A stretch of DNA of 64,000 nucleotides from Flavobacterium album (GTDB lineage: Bacteria > Bacteroidota > Bacteroidia > Flavobacteriales > Flavobacteriaceae): assembly GCF_003096035.1 (NCBI RefSeq), contig NZ_CP029186.1:3578001-3642000 (forward strand), written 5' to 3'. Of the stretch, positions 27,162-36,571 are shown one piece after another. Within the stretch, counting starts at the first letter, position 1, and each line of letters begins with the position of its first letter. The position numbers and the translations under genes are program-made. Below the pieces are notes generated by a model, which was not told the DNA's origin, made no database searches, and was given only the letters and a program-made list of their open reading frames with translations.

Positions 27162-27692
27162 TCAACGCTGGTCCAGCAATGCCTTTAGCTGCCCAATGCC
27201 TCTCGGATTGCCTTTTATCTTAAAGGTGTTGTCGGCCAATAAGAGCGCGGGCGTGCCATAAACATTATAATTAACGGCATCAGCGCTGTAAAAGCCGGCA
27301 CCATCGCATTTATGATACCATAATCCCGGCAAAGCAGCGTTTTCTGTATAACTCTTCCAGGCTGCCGTGTCATTATCGAGGCATACAGCCACGATAGCCA
27401 AATCATTAGCTGTATAGGCCTGACTTAGTTCTTTCAAAGCGGGCATAAGCTGTTCGCAATACGGGCAATCGGTTTTCCAGAACAGCACAATTATATTGCG
27501 TGCTGTAAGGTTATACAGGCTATTGCCGTTGGATAAGGCAACATCCGGCAATTGCGCGCCGGTATGCCACTGGCTGTATTGCATTTTGCGTTCCTGCATC
27601 AATTGCTCTGTTGGGCTGGCGGGGGCGGTTTGGGCATGTGCCCCAACCGCCATAATAAACACCAGCACCGTTAGCCTGCAAAATCTCAGCAT
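27162..27692 (-). CDS. Periplasmic TlpA-like thioredoxin with CPYC site
   Basis: A 176-residue protein with a signal peptide ending near GAHAQ. The thioredoxin fold starts near residue 45; the active site is WKTDCPYCEQL (about residues 72-78) and the cis-Pro loop is YGTPALLL. CPYC is more oxidising than the CGPC of reductive thioredoxins and is found in glutaredoxins and some DsbA-type proteins. It starts 4 bp after the stop of the giant repeat protein, whose beta repeats each carry a Cys pair. A role in forming or repairing those disulfides is a reasonable inference. It is the last gene of the operon. Confidence 0.85.
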   Translation of the reverse strand: MLRFCRLTVLVFIMAVGAHAQTAPASPTEQLMQERKMQYSQWHTGAQLPDVALSNGNSLYNLTARNIIVLFWKTDCPYCEQLMPALKELSQAYTANDLAIVAVCLDNDTAAWKSYTENAALPGLWYHKCDGAGFYSADAVNYNVYGTPALLLADNTFKIKGNPRGIGQLKALLDQR

Positions 27693-27696
27693 ACTG

Positions 27697-30600
27697 CTAT
27701 TTTACCCATATTTGGTGGTACGTAGAGTTAGCAGCGCTGTTTGCATAATCATCCACTTCCCATCGGTTTGTCAATCCATTGCTGCTTAGGGTACCTACAA
27801 TACCCCAATGGTATGTACTTCCTTTCCAAAAAGGAAAAGATGTAATTGAATTATCTCCATAATTAGAATAATAACTATCTGAAGCTGCAGGAAGGAAAGC
27901 CGTGTGGCCTGATAAAGCAGTAAAGCTTGTTGCAAGGCCCGTCATACTACCGAGGCCTGTTTTCATGTAAGTTATAGCGCCTGCAAGGCTGGTTTTAAAA
28001 TGTATTACCCTGGTGTGAAGGCTGGTTTTGCCATAAAAACGTACGCTCGTAAAACTAAAGTTAACGGCATTAAACATAGCCGATGAGCAATGCCCCCATG
28101 TGGTAGCGCTGGCACTTTCGTCGGTACCCAGCGTACTGCTGCCAAGCAGCGGGAACGAGGTAGATTTTACTACCAATGCCGGTGTAGTGCCTCCTTTATG
28201 CAGGTAGTTGGCTACCAGTGTCCAGCCGCCGCCATCGGTGGTCATGTCGCAGTAGGCCTGTACAGGAGTGAATGTGGCATTACAGCCATCTATATCCAGC
28301 CAGTACAAACCGTCGGCAGATGATGGATAGTTCGTTTTTATCTGGTTACAGCTTATGGCTACATTACTTGTCGTTGTACCATTGCCATAGGTATACCTGT
28401 TAACCGATGTTGAAGGCGTCGTGTTTATAGTATACGTAAAACATCCCGTCGCTACCGGCGTTCCGGACCCTGATAACACTATAAGCTGGCTGCCTGTGCC
28501 TGCAAATGTACCGCTACCGGTATACGTTACGCCATTTGCAGTAGCCGATATATTGTATGTACCCACAGTAGTTACCGTTGCGGTAACTTCCATTGTAACA
28601 GAGCTTGGTGTTGTAATTCCTAATAGCGAAAAATTACTTCCACCTGCAGGACTATAAGCAGATACTACCGCGGTACCGTTAGACGATGGGTTATTTGCTG
28701 TAGTAATGCTAAAGCTGCATGATGGATTGCTGTTTAGCGTATAGGTTTGGGCGCCTGTAGCTGTAGGCGTTCCGCTGGCGTTCAGCACCACTGTTTGCGG
28801 GCCGGTAGCGGTAAAGGTCCCTGATTTAGAAAACGATACGCCATTTACAGGGTTTGTGGTAATAACATAGCTGCCCACTGTAGTTACGTTTGCAGTGATG
28901 GTTTTGGTTACTCCCGATGCTGCAACACCTGCTGTAAGCGTACCTGAAGTAGCGCCGCTGCAATCGTAGCTTGATACTACAGCTGTACCGTTTGATGATG
29001 ATGGTACTGCCGTAGCATTACAGAACATCAGGCCGTGCGAGTTGACTCCCGTTGCAGTACTGGTACGTGTTACAGTAATACTGTCGTAGGGTCCTGCAGA
29101 ACTAATGTTAAAGGCTATAGCAGAAGTGGCTGCTGAACCCGTATTATTAATTGAGGCGGTATTACCGCTTTGAGTAGCCGTAAAAGCTGCTACACAGCTG
29201 CCCAGGTTTAACGGTGCAAGTGTTACCGGGACAGGAGTGCCTGCCAATGAAGCCGATACCGTAACGCCCTCACTGTTTTCAGTGCTTTCATTAGCTGAAC
29301 AATATACCTGTAAGTTCTTAACAGGAATGGTGAACGTGTAAGTGGCACTTTGTCCGGCACTAAGGTTAATCTGGCTATTTGTAGCTGGTGCGATACCACA
29401 TTGAGTTGATGCGCCAGACCCACTATCAGTGTTCGTGGTTTTTGCAACCGTCACACTGGTACCGCCTACGTTAACGGTTTGTGGGTAGCTGCCGTAAGAA
29501 ACAGAACATAATGTAGCTGTAAAAGATTCACCTACTGTCCTTGTAAAGGTACAGCCCGGTGTAGTGCTTATAACAAAGCTGCTGGTGCCCGCCGTAGCAG
29601 GTGTACCTGTAGCCGTTAGCACAATAGTCTGGGAGCCAAGGGCTGTAAATGTGCCGCTGCCTGCAAAGGTAACACCGTTTGCTGCAGCAGTGCTTATGCT
29701 GTAAGTACCCAGGGCTGTAACATTTACGGTAACCGTTTGTGTAACGCCCGATACCGCAGTACCCGCAGTCATTGCCCCTGCAGATGCCGTAGTGCAGCTC
29801 GTGATGGTCATTACACCAGTACCACCTGTACTAGGGCTTATGATGTTTCGGGTAAAGGTACATGTAGGAGTAGTATTTAGCGGGAAGCTTGCCACACCGG
29901 CTGTTGTAGGTGTTGTAGTAGCCGTAAGGATAATAGGCTGTGAGCCTGTTGCTACAGTACCCGATCCGGTAAAGGTAACGCCATTGGCCGTTGTGCTTAT
30001 ATTATAAGTACCCGCAGTAGTTACTGTAGCGGTAATAGTTTGCGTAACGCCAGATGGCGCAGTGCCTACAGTAAGTGTACCGGCAGAGCCTGTAGAACAG
30101 TTATAGGCCGAAACAACAGCCGTACCGCCTGAAGTAAGCGATGTAGCAGTTATATCAAAACTACAAGTCGGGTTGCTGTTAAGCGCATAGGTAAATGTAC
30201 CTGTAGCTGTAGGTGTTCCGCTTGCATTTAGTACAACAGTTTGTGGGCCGGTTGCAGTAAAGGTACCCGATTTAGAATAGGTAACGCCGTTTACCGGGTT
30301 GGTAGTAATAACATAAGTACCTATGGTAGTTACGTTGGCAGTGATAGTTTTGGTAACACCCGTTGCCGCTACACCCATAGATAATGTACCTGCGGTAGCC
30401 CCGCTGCAATCGTAGCTTGATACCACTGCGGTACCGTTTGTTGATGATGGTACTGCCGTAGCATTACAAAACATAAGGCCGTGAAGGTTACCACCGCTGG
30501 CCGTACTGGTACGTGTTATGGTAATGCTGTCGTAAGGCCCTGTGGAACTGATGTTAAAGGCTATGGCTGAAGTAGCTGCTGAACCTGTATTATTAATTGA

Positions 30601-32187
30601 GGCGGTGTTACCGCTTTGTGTAGCTGTAAACGCTGACACGCAGGTACCCAGGTTTAGCGGTGCAAGCGTTATCGGCACAGAGACACCGGCCAAGGTAGCC
30701 GATACTGTGAGGCCTTCGTTGTTTTCGGTACTTTCGTTATTTGGGGAATACACCTGTATGTTTTTTAGCGGAACCGTAAAAGTATAGGTCGCACTCTGGC
30801 CTGCAAGAAAAGCTATCCCGTTATTTGTGGCAGGCGCTATACCGCATTGGGAAATATTTGACTGCAAACCACCATCTGTGTTCGTAGTCTTGGCAATCGT
30901 TACGCTGGTGCTGCCTATGCTGATGGTTTGCGGGTAACTGCCGTATGCAACAGGACACAGTGTAGATACAAAAGTTTCGCCTGTAGTACGTGTAAAGGTA
31001 CAGCTTGGTGTGCTGTTAAGTACAAAGTTGGTTGTACCGGCAGCAGTTGGCGTACCTGTTGCTGTAAGTACAATATTCTGGGAACCAAGGGAAGTAAAGG
31101 TACCGCTGCCTGCAAAGGTAACACCGTTTGCAGCGGCAGTGCTTATGCTGTAGGTACCCAATGCTGTAACGTTTACAGTAACCGTCTGGCTAACGCCCGA
31201 TACCGCAGTACCGGCAGTCATAGCGCCTGTTGCTGTAGTAGAACAGTTGGTAATTGTCATGGCTGCCGTACCACCCGAAGTCGGGCTTATGATAGTACGC
31301 GTAAAACTGCACGAAGGCGATGTACTAAGGTTAAAGGTAAAAGGGTTCGTGGCAGATGCAGAGATTGCACCCGGAGTTCCTGTTGCCGTTAATACGATAG
31401 TAGATGAAGGTGCGGTAACAGTTCCCGACCCTGAAAAGGTAACACCGTTTACGGCAGGGGTTGTAATGTTATAAGTACCCGATGTGGTTACCGTAGCAGT
31501 AATCGTTTGCGTAACACCGGATACCGGAGTACCCGAGGTAAGCGTACCTGCCGAAGCAGTAGAACAGTTGTAGGCCGATACAATGGCTGTACCGCCCGAT
31601 GTAGGGTTTGCCACTACATTTCGCGTAAAGGTACAACCCGGCGCAGTATTAAGCACAAACGAGTTAGTACCCACGGTTGTAGGATTTCCAGAAGCCGTAA
31701 GCACAATGGTTTGCGGCCCTGTAGAAGTCAAAGTACCCGAGCCCGTAAACACGATACCGTTTACAGACGTTGTTATGTTGTAGGTACCAATGGTAGTAAC
31801 GTTTGCCGTAATGGTTTGCGTAACACCGGTAATAGCTACACTGGCGGTTAATGTACCGGTAGAGCCGGAATTACAGTTATACGACGAAACCACGGCCGTA
31901 CCGTTGGTAGAAGGATGTGTGCTTCCGGTATAGCTCAAACAGTTAGACCAGGCGCCGTTTTCATACGACTTTACGCAGTTGCTGGATATGTCATACACCA
32001 CCATCCCGTTTACAGGGCTGACGATGGCATCCGTGTTGGCCACGCGGGTAAGCAGGAGCGCCTTATCGGTACTCTCGAGCTCCAGGGAGGAGCTTGCACC
32101 TACGCTGGTAGGGTTATCACCTATCTTTACCTGTGCGGTTGCACAAAGCGAGGTGAAAAACGCAAATAAGAATAAAACTTTTTTCAT
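27697..32187 (-). CDS. Giant secreted repeat protein with C-terminal fibrinogen-like domain
   Basis: A 1,496-residue protein. The start is MKKVLFLFAFF at 32187 (signal peptide ending CATAQ); the open frame upstream is not coding. N-terminal ~90 residues: VKIGDNPTSVGASSSLELES and YDISSNCVKSYENGAW, a common adhesin start in Flavobacteriia. Eight ~100-residue Thr/Ser/Gly-rich beta repeats follow (core phrases GVTQTITANVT, GTYNITT, NGVTFTGSGT, IVLTATGTP), interrupted twice by a ~175-residue domain (LCPVAYGSYPQTI to HGLMFCNATA). Repeats 1-7 each carry two Cys (Y[ND]C-type and PxC[ST]F); repeat 8 lacks both. The last ~220 residues form a fibrinogen-like domain (YCDMTTDGGGWTLVA). No T9SS sorting domain is visible at its end (YHQIWVK). 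It is presumably a surface adhesin that binds glycans or acetylated groups. Confidence 0.85.
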   Translation of the reverse strand: MKKVLFLFAFFTSLCATAQVKIGDNPTSVGASSSLELESTDKALLLTRVANTDAIVSPVNGMVVYDISSNCVKSYENGAWSNCLSYTGSTHPSTNGTAVVSSYNCNSGSTGTLTASVAITGVTQTITANVTTIGTYNITTSVNGIVFTGSGTLTSTGPQTIVLTASGNPTTVGTNSFVLNTAPGCTFTRNVVANPTSGGTAIVSAYNCSTASAGTLTSGTPVSGVTQTITATVTTSGTYNITTPAVNGVTFSGSGTVTAPSSTIVLTATGTPGAISASATNPFTFNLSTSPSCSFTRTIISPTSGGTAAMTITNCSTTATGAMTAGTAVSGVSQTVTVNVTALGTYSISTAAANGVTFAGSGTFTSLGSQNIVLTATGTPTAAGTTNFVLNSTPSCTFTRTTGETFVSTLCPVAYGSYPQTISIGSTSVTIAKTTNTDGGLQSNISQCGIAPATNNGIAFLAGQSATYTFTVPLKNIQVYSPNNESTENNEGLTVSATLAGVSVPITLAPLNLGTCVSAFTATQSGNTASINNTGSAATSAIAFNISSTGPYDSITITRTSTASGGNLHGLMFCNATAVPSSTNGTAVVSSYDCSGATAGTLSMGVAATGVTKTITANVTTIGTYVITTNPVNGVTYSKSGTFTATGPQTVVLNASGTPTATGTFTYALNSNPTCSFDITATSLTSGGTAVVSAYNCSTGSAGTLTVGTAPSGVTQTITATVTTAGTYNISTTANGVTFTGSGTVATGSQPIILTATTTPTTAGVASFPLNTTPTCTFTRNIISPSTGGTGVMTITSCTTASAGAMTAGTAVSGVTQTVTVNVTALGTYSISTAAANGVTFAGSGTFTALGSQTIVLTATGTPATAGTSSFVISTTPGCTFTRTVGESFTATLCSVSYGSYPQTVNVGGTSVTVAKTTNTDSGSGASTQCGIAPATNSQINLSAGQSATYTFTIPVKNLQVYCSANESTENSEGVTVSASLAGTPVPVTLAPLNLGSCVAAFTATQSGNTASINNTGSAATSAIAFNISSAGPYDSITVTRTSTATGVNSHGLMFCNATAVPSSSNGTAVVSSYDCSGATSGTLTAGVAASGVTKTITANVTTVGSYVITTNPVNGVSFSKSGTFTATGPQTVVLNASGTPTATGAQTYTLNSNPSCSFSITTANNPSSNGTAVVSAYSPAGGSNFSLLGITTPSSVTMEVTATVTTVGTYNISATANGVTYTGSGTFAGTGSQLIVLSGSGTPVATGCFTYTINTTPSTSVNRYTYGNGTTTSNVAISCNQIKTNYPSSADGLYWLDIDGCNATFTPVQAYCDMTTDGGGWTLVANYLHKGGTTPALVVKSTSFPLLGSSTLGTDESASATTWGHCSSAMFNAVNFSFTSVRFYGKTSLHTRVIHFKTSLAGAITYMKTGLGSMTGLATSFTALSGHTAFLPAASDSYYSNYGDNSITSFPFWKGSTYHWGIVGTLSSNGLTNRWEVDDYANSAANSTYHQIWVK
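28690..29830 (-). repeat. Internal direct duplication in the adhesin gene, copy 2
   Basis: This copy spans repeat 6, the second interrupting domain and repeat 7. It matches 30135-31280 at an offset of about 1,446-1,449 bp (482-483 codons); for example CGTAGCATTACA at 29011 recurs as CGTAGCATTACA at 30457. The boundaries are approximate. Confidence 0.7.
30135..31280 (-). repeat. Internal direct duplication in the adhesin gene, copy 1
   Basis: This copy spans repeat 3, the first interrupting domain and repeat 4. Its partner is 28690-29830. The duplication keeps frame and differs by many substitutions, so it is old, not an assembly artefact. Confidence 0.7.
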
Positions 32188-32283
32188 GTTACTTGTATTA
32201 GGTTTGGAAAAAATACGTACTTGTCCTGTTGTCCCGCTGCAGTACACTGCCGTGGGATCATTTAGCGGTTTAACCATTAAAGA

Positions 32284-34680
32284 TTAATAGTTAATTACTT
32301 TCTGTTTCACTACAGCCCCGTTTATAAGGGTAATTTTAGCCAGGTAAACGGCCTGCTCGTGGTTAAACGGCCTGCTAAGCTTCATATCGTTGATATCTTT
32401 ATATACCTGCACCAGCCTTCCTGTAAGGTCAAAAATCTCAACCTGCTTCATTTCAAGCCCTGCATGTGCATAAAACGTATGGTCTTTAGCGTAGGCAAAT
32501 GCACCATAAGCTGTAAACTCGTTACCCGAAAGCACTTCGGCATTATATACCACTTCAAAACGGTCGGTGTTCACATTCTCTGCCTGTGCAAAGGTGTAAG
32601 GGCCGTTTTCTTTTAGGTTATGGTACAGGCCCAGCAGCTTGTCGTGCAGGTAAATAGTAACGTCGTCGGTTGCAAACACGCCGTCACCGTCGTTATAAGT
32701 AACACTAAAGGTTTCCTCTGCACGTTTTACCACCTGGAGCGGCACAATATCGGTAGGTTCAAAAAGTGGCCTGGTCTGGATGGCATATCCTGTAGTGCTC
32801 CCCTCTATAAGTGAATTGAACTCGGAGGTACTCACATTGCCCAGCCTGGTAGAATCGTAACCGTTATCGTAAGCGGTTGTACCTGCAGAGCTGTATGCTA
32901 TAAGTACCTGGCTGAAAGAGCCGCTGCTGCCGTTAAGGTTAAGCCAGAACTTGCCTGTCTGCGCTTCATTATTCCTGAAAAAGTTATCGTTGCCCGACAG
33001 ATTCCGGATACAGTTTGTAAGGCTGAAGGTTATAGGCGAAGGGTTGATCTTACGCACGTATACCGATTGCATTGTAGCTATATAGCCACTTGGCACCTGG
33101 CATCCCTGGCATGCAGCCACCCCACCGGAATAGTTATACACAGCATAATCTGCATCATTATAGTTGGTAGCGCTGTTTTGAAGGCCCTGCCTTGGTGTAT
33201 TGTAGGTCCAGAAATAAATGGTTTTCCTGAAATTGCCACCCATTGCATCCAGCAGCTTCACTGCATTCAGAGGAGATGGGTAAGGATTTCCTATACGCAC
33301 CCACCCTGCCGCATCGGGTACCGGCACAATAATAGGCCCGTTGTTGGCAGTACCTTCTGTTTTAATATGTACGGGGTATTTTTCAGTATACCACGCCCCT
33401 GCTGCGGTAGAAGTGTTGTAAGGACCCTGTGTATATCTTACCGTAGCAGCAAGTCCGCGCCCAATAGGCACGTTTGACGCCGTAACCGGTATAGAGTTTG
33501 TACCATTATTGTCGGTAAAGAAATTATAGAATGCCGAATTGGGATACGTATCGTACGAACCGTTTACAGCTGCGTTTGACGCACTGCTGATGTGGCCAAA
33601 AAATGTAGCAAAATCATTTATCGGGCTGCTCAGGAACACGTAGTCAAACCTGCGCATAGGGTTTGTAATTTTACTGATTTGTATTTTTGGCGGAGCAGCG
33701 CTGCCATCGCGCTGCAACAGGCTGGCCTCCGGACTCATGATCACGGTTCCGTTTCCGGTAAAGCCACGCACTACATCCAGCACGTCGCCATCGGCAAGTG
33801 TGTAATTGGCGTTCATGGTAATCGAATGGCACGTCAGGCTGCCTGAAAAAGGCGCGTTGATAACAACGGGGTCGTTAGCCTGGGGTGCCGAAGGCGACCA
33901 TGAAGAACCATTCCATGTCTTGATATTGCCTGACGATGCCAGGATAGGGAAGCATGAAGTATCGATCTTAACACCTAAAGTGACAGCGGAATAAGTCCCG
34001 GGGCTCACAGCAGACGTGCTGGTTATTGAGCCTGCGGTTGGCGTCGATGCACTTCCATCCAGCGCTACAGTGTCAAAAGTTGAGGGAATCTCTACCCATT
34101 CGCTGCCATTATACCCTACTATAGTAAGGTCGGATAATGAAGTAGTAAGCATACTGCTAATGTTGCTGGATGCCCGCCATGTAAGGGTAATCACTGCAGC
34201 CGAAGCGCCACTTAATTTCCAGTACTCTATTGCCGAGATTTGGTTTACATACGAAGATACCGACGTACCAACCTCGGTAGGCACATTGCGAACATAAGCG
34301 ACATCTACCCCCGAAGTTGTAGCAGGAACAAGCCTAACTGGGGCAAGCACAGCATTACTCCCTACAGGCGCTATTACAGCATCAGTGCCGTAATACCTGA
34401 AGTACCCATTTATAAAATGGCTGTTTGATGCGTTGGCCGAACTTACTGCAGCAGCAAAAGAGAGTACGCCATAGTTTGTGCTGCGTGAAGTAACCGTAGA
34501 GGCTGCACCTGTGCCAAAATTATAAGTGCCCTGGCTTACGTGCATGTTTGCACCTTCGCCAATGTAGAGCGATGCATTGTTTTGTACCTGGGCATACAGC
34601 CCTGAAACCGGCGCGGCACAAAACAAATAAAACAGCGGTAATAGCTTTACTGCCGAAAAGTGTTTGTATTTATCAATCAT
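32284..34680 (-). CDS. T9SS type A-sorted surface protein
   Basis: A 798-residue protein with a signal peptide ending GLYAQ. The N-terminal half is the same Gly/Ser/Thr-rich module as the partial protein at 1-774 (QNNASLYI, GTYNFG, HFINGYFRY, EYWKLSG, ILASSGNIKTWNGSSW). The middle has a beta domain with phrases FDYVFLSSPINDF and GWVRIGNPYPSPLNA, common in large Flavobacteriia secreted proteins. The C-terminus (residues ~730-798: KQVEIFDLTGRLVQVYKD, AVYLAKITLINGAVVKQKVI) is a T9SS type A sorting domain, so it crosses the outer membrane. It is the second gene of the surface-protein operon, between the small PID-CTERM-like protein and the giant adhesin. It may help display the adhesin; this is inferred from position. 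Confidence 0.85.
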   Translation of the reverse strand: MIDKYKHFSAVKLLPLFYLFCAAPVSGLYAQVQNNASLYIGEGANMHVSQGTYNFGTGAASTVTSRSTNYGVLSFAAAVSSANASNSHFINGYFRYYGTDAVIAPVGSNAVLAPVRLVPATTSGVDVAYVRNVPTEVGTSVSSYVNQISAIEYWKLSGASAAVITLTWRASSNISSMLTTSLSDLTIVGYNGSEWVEIPSTFDTVALDGSASTPTAGSITSTSAVSPGTYSAVTLGVKIDTSCFPILASSGNIKTWNGSSWSPSAPQANDPVVINAPFSGSLTCHSITMNANYTLADGDVLDVVRGFTGNGTVIMSPEASLLQRDGSAAPPKIQISKITNPMRRFDYVFLSSPINDFATFFGHISSASNAAVNGSYDTYPNSAFYNFFTDNNGTNSIPVTASNVPIGRGLAATVRYTQGPYNTSTAAGAWYTEKYPVHIKTEGTANNGPIIVPVPDAAGWVRIGNPYPSPLNAVKLLDAMGGNFRKTIYFWTYNTPRQGLQNSATNYNDADYAVYNYSGGVAACQGCQVPSGYIATMQSVYVRKINPSPITFSLTNCIRNLSGNDNFFRNNEAQTGKFWLNLNGSSGSFSQVLIAYSSAGTTAYDNGYDSTRLGNVSTSEFNSLIEGSTTGYAIQTRPLFEPTDIVPLQVVKRAEETFSVTYNDGDGVFATDDVTIYLHDKLLGLYHNLKENGPYTFAQAENVNTDRFEVVYNAEVLSGNEFTAYGAFAYAKDHTFYAHAGLEMKQVEIFDLTGRLVQVYKDINDMKLSRPFNHEQAVYLAKITLINGAVVKQKVINY

Positions 34681-34728
34681 ACTATTTGGTTATTAAACGG
34701 TTAGTCATTAAATCCCGGCCTGCAGGGA

Positions 34729-34980
34729 TTATTCTGGTTTCCGGGTAGTCCGGCCCTGTAAGTAATAACCAGCTCCAATCAGCACCCCGAAGGTCATGGC
34801 GTAAGGTATCCAGTCATCAATAGGTGCAGGCGGGTCTTCTACCGGTGGGCCGTCACCATCGTCGTCAAATTCTACAGTACTGCCGAATTTGAGGCCTGCC
34901 CTTCCTAATTCCTCCGAAAGCCCGTAGGGATAGGAAAGCAGGCTGCTTAAAAGCGCAAAAATTAAAACGATTCTCTTCAT
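34729..34980 (-). CDS. Small PID-CTERM-like sorting-signal protein (second copy)
   Basis: An 83-residue protein. The signal peptide (MKRIVLIFALLSSLLSYPYG) is followed by a short mature region, an acidic/proline linker (DDDGDGPPVEDPPA), the motif PIDDW, one membrane segment (YAMTFGVLIGAGYYL) and a basic tail (RTTRKPE). It has the same layout as the 69-residue protein at 784-993, and likewise precedes a T9SS protein of the same paralogous family, here by 48 bp. It begins the 27162-34980 operon. PID-CTERM identity is by recall of the family pattern. No exosortase-like processing enzyme is visible in the window. Confidence 0.65.
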   Translation of the reverse strand: MKRIVLIFALLSSLLSYPYGLSEELGRAGLKFGSTVEFDDDGDGPPVEDPPAPIDDWIPYAMTFGVLIGAGYYLQGRTTRKPE

Positions 34981-35605
34981 GGTATAAATATTAGATGCAT
35001 TAATGACTAATTATAAAATGAGGCACAGTACCAGGTATCTAAAATGTTTACTTGAACTCTATGTAAATCCCGGGGTGATTTACTATTTGTCAGTACTGTG
35101 CTCATGCCTCCCGAAAACCAGATTCTGCCGTTAATAAATACGGTTAATCATCGTAAAAGTATATCCACTTCCATGAATGCATAGTAACCGTTTAACGAAC
35201 GTTATGCATCGTGTAACAAACAACAGGATTTAGCACATAAGTTCGCTTCGGCATATAACCGGGAACTTGCGGTACCATTATAAAGGGTTTTTAATATAAT
35301 TTAATGAGGAGCAGCTACCCGCTGTCAGGCAAACAGGATGCTATAGGATGAAGGAAACATAATCGCTAAATTCTTAGTGAAAGACTTTAGACATACGTAG
35401 TTGTATGAGGTTTTTTTTAGAATTCTGAAGGCCTTAAACATAAAAAAAGCTGCTTGAAAGCAACTTTTAATGATAGGTAATGTATTGAAGATATTTTACC
35501 TTAGAATTGCCATAGGCAAAGTAAGGTGATATAAATAGGCTTCCGGAAATTAGGCGCTATTATTATAATAATGTGTCCGAATTTCCGGTTTTGCCGGTAA
35601 ATAAA
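34981..35605. other. 625-bp intergenic region
   Basis: It carries the upstream region of the surface-protein operon and the 3' region of the metallo-hydrolase gene; both flanking genes read minus. It has a terminator at 35442-35466 and a 9-bp inverted repeat CCGGAAATT/AATTTCCGG at 35543-35588 with a 28-base loop. No convincing ORF was seen. Confidence 0.5.
35442..35466 (-). terminator. Intrinsic terminator after the metallo-hydrolase gene
   Basis: On the minus strand AAGTTGCTT pairs with AAGCAGCTT (one G-U pair), followed by a run of T. It sits 140 bp beyond the stop at 35606, between that gene and the surface-protein operon. Confidence 0.6.
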
Positions 35606-36481
35606 TTAGTGAATACTGCTGTTGCTCCCTTCGTGGTCGCCTTCCTGTACATATTTGCCATATTTCGGTAGCGCTACACTGTCGAATTCGACTGCCAGTT
35701 TGTGCAGGCCTGAGAGCAGCTCCCCGTCTTCCATGTGTGTTCCGTGGCCAGTAATGGCTAACTGAGGCTGAAGCATATTCAGCCTGCGTACAGATTCACG
35801 CGCCAGCCTCCAGTCGGTTGTAAGGTAGGGCGGCGGGCCATGGACTTCTTCTTTCTGGATAAGCACTTTGTAAAAGGAATCCTGCTGTACGGTAACAAAG
35901 GCATCTCCGGCAATGAGCGTCCTGTCGCTTTCCCTGAAAAAAGACACATGCCCCGGAGAATGGCCAGGCGTGTGCACCCACTGCCATCCGGGGAGGTCAG
36001 GCACGCTGCCATCTGCGGGAAGCAGCATCAAAACTTCCTGTATGTCAATCGGCTCATGCGGATATATGGAGGATATTTTTGCAAGAAGCCCACCGCCTTC
36101 TACACCCGGATCCGGTTCGGGATAGGCAAGCTCGCCCGTAAGGAACGGAAACTCTTCCACATGCGCATAGACAGGCACATCTTTCCATTCTTCCAATAGG
36201 TGGACTATGCTTCCAACATGGTCAAAATGCCCATGCGTAAGCAGGATTGCTATAGGTTTGGTTCCTTTACCAAAGCGTTCTTCCGCGGCTGCAATAATGG
36301 CGGCGCCCGACTTTGGCATTCCGGCATCAATGAGTATCCATTTTCCCTCATTTGGATGCCCTATAAATATTACGTTTACGATCTGGTTGGTGTAATAATA
36401 CACATCGGGCCTTACCTCCCTGCCTTTTCCCGCCGAAAATGAGGTCATCGGGATTATATGGTTATCGTCGCTTTGTTTCAT
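35606..36481 (-). CDS. Metallo-beta-lactamase-fold hydrolase
   Basis: A 291-residue soluble protein. The metal-binding motif THGHFDHVG (HxHxDH) lies near residue 84. A further His (VHTPGHSPGHVSF), an Asp (IAGDAF) and a C-terminal His (ITGHGTHM) complete a two-metal site. The fold fits glyoxalase II/lactonase-like hydrolases; the substrate is not evident. The SPW membrane protein gene lies 90 bp upstream on the same strand and could share a transcript. Confidence 0.9.
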   Translation of the reverse strand: MKQSDDNHIIPMTSFSAGKGREVRPDVYYYTNQIVNVIFIGHPNEGKWILIDAGMPKSGAAIIAAAEERFGKGTKPIAILLTHGHFDHVGSIVHLLEEWKDVPVYAHVEEFPFLTGELAYPEPDPGVEGGGLLAKISSIYPHEPIDIQEVLMLLPADGSVPDLPGWQWVHTPGHSPGHVSFFRESDRTLIAGDAFVTVQQDSFYKVLIQKEEVHGPPPYLTTDWRLARESVRRLNMLQPQLAITGHGTHMEDGELLSGLHKLAVEFDSVALPKYGKYVQEGDHEGSNSSIH

Positions 36482-36571
36482 GATTTGCTTAATTATAAAT
36501 TATTTTTTGGCAGTGCTAAGCACCAGTTCGCAAATAAAATCTTCTTTATGCTCAACCCGCTTTCTGGCAAA

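Noticed and set aside
30928..31851. Cys/Arg-rich plus-strand open frames opposite the adhesin repeats (154 and 114 aa)
   Set aside because: They arise from the complement of the repetitive Thr/Gly/Val codons; composition is not protein-like and they lie fully inside the well-supported minus-strand gene.
28400..32000. Regular repeats that might suggest a CRISPR array
   Set aside because: The repeats are ~300 bp, degenerate and coding; there are no short identical repeats with unique spacers and no cas genes.
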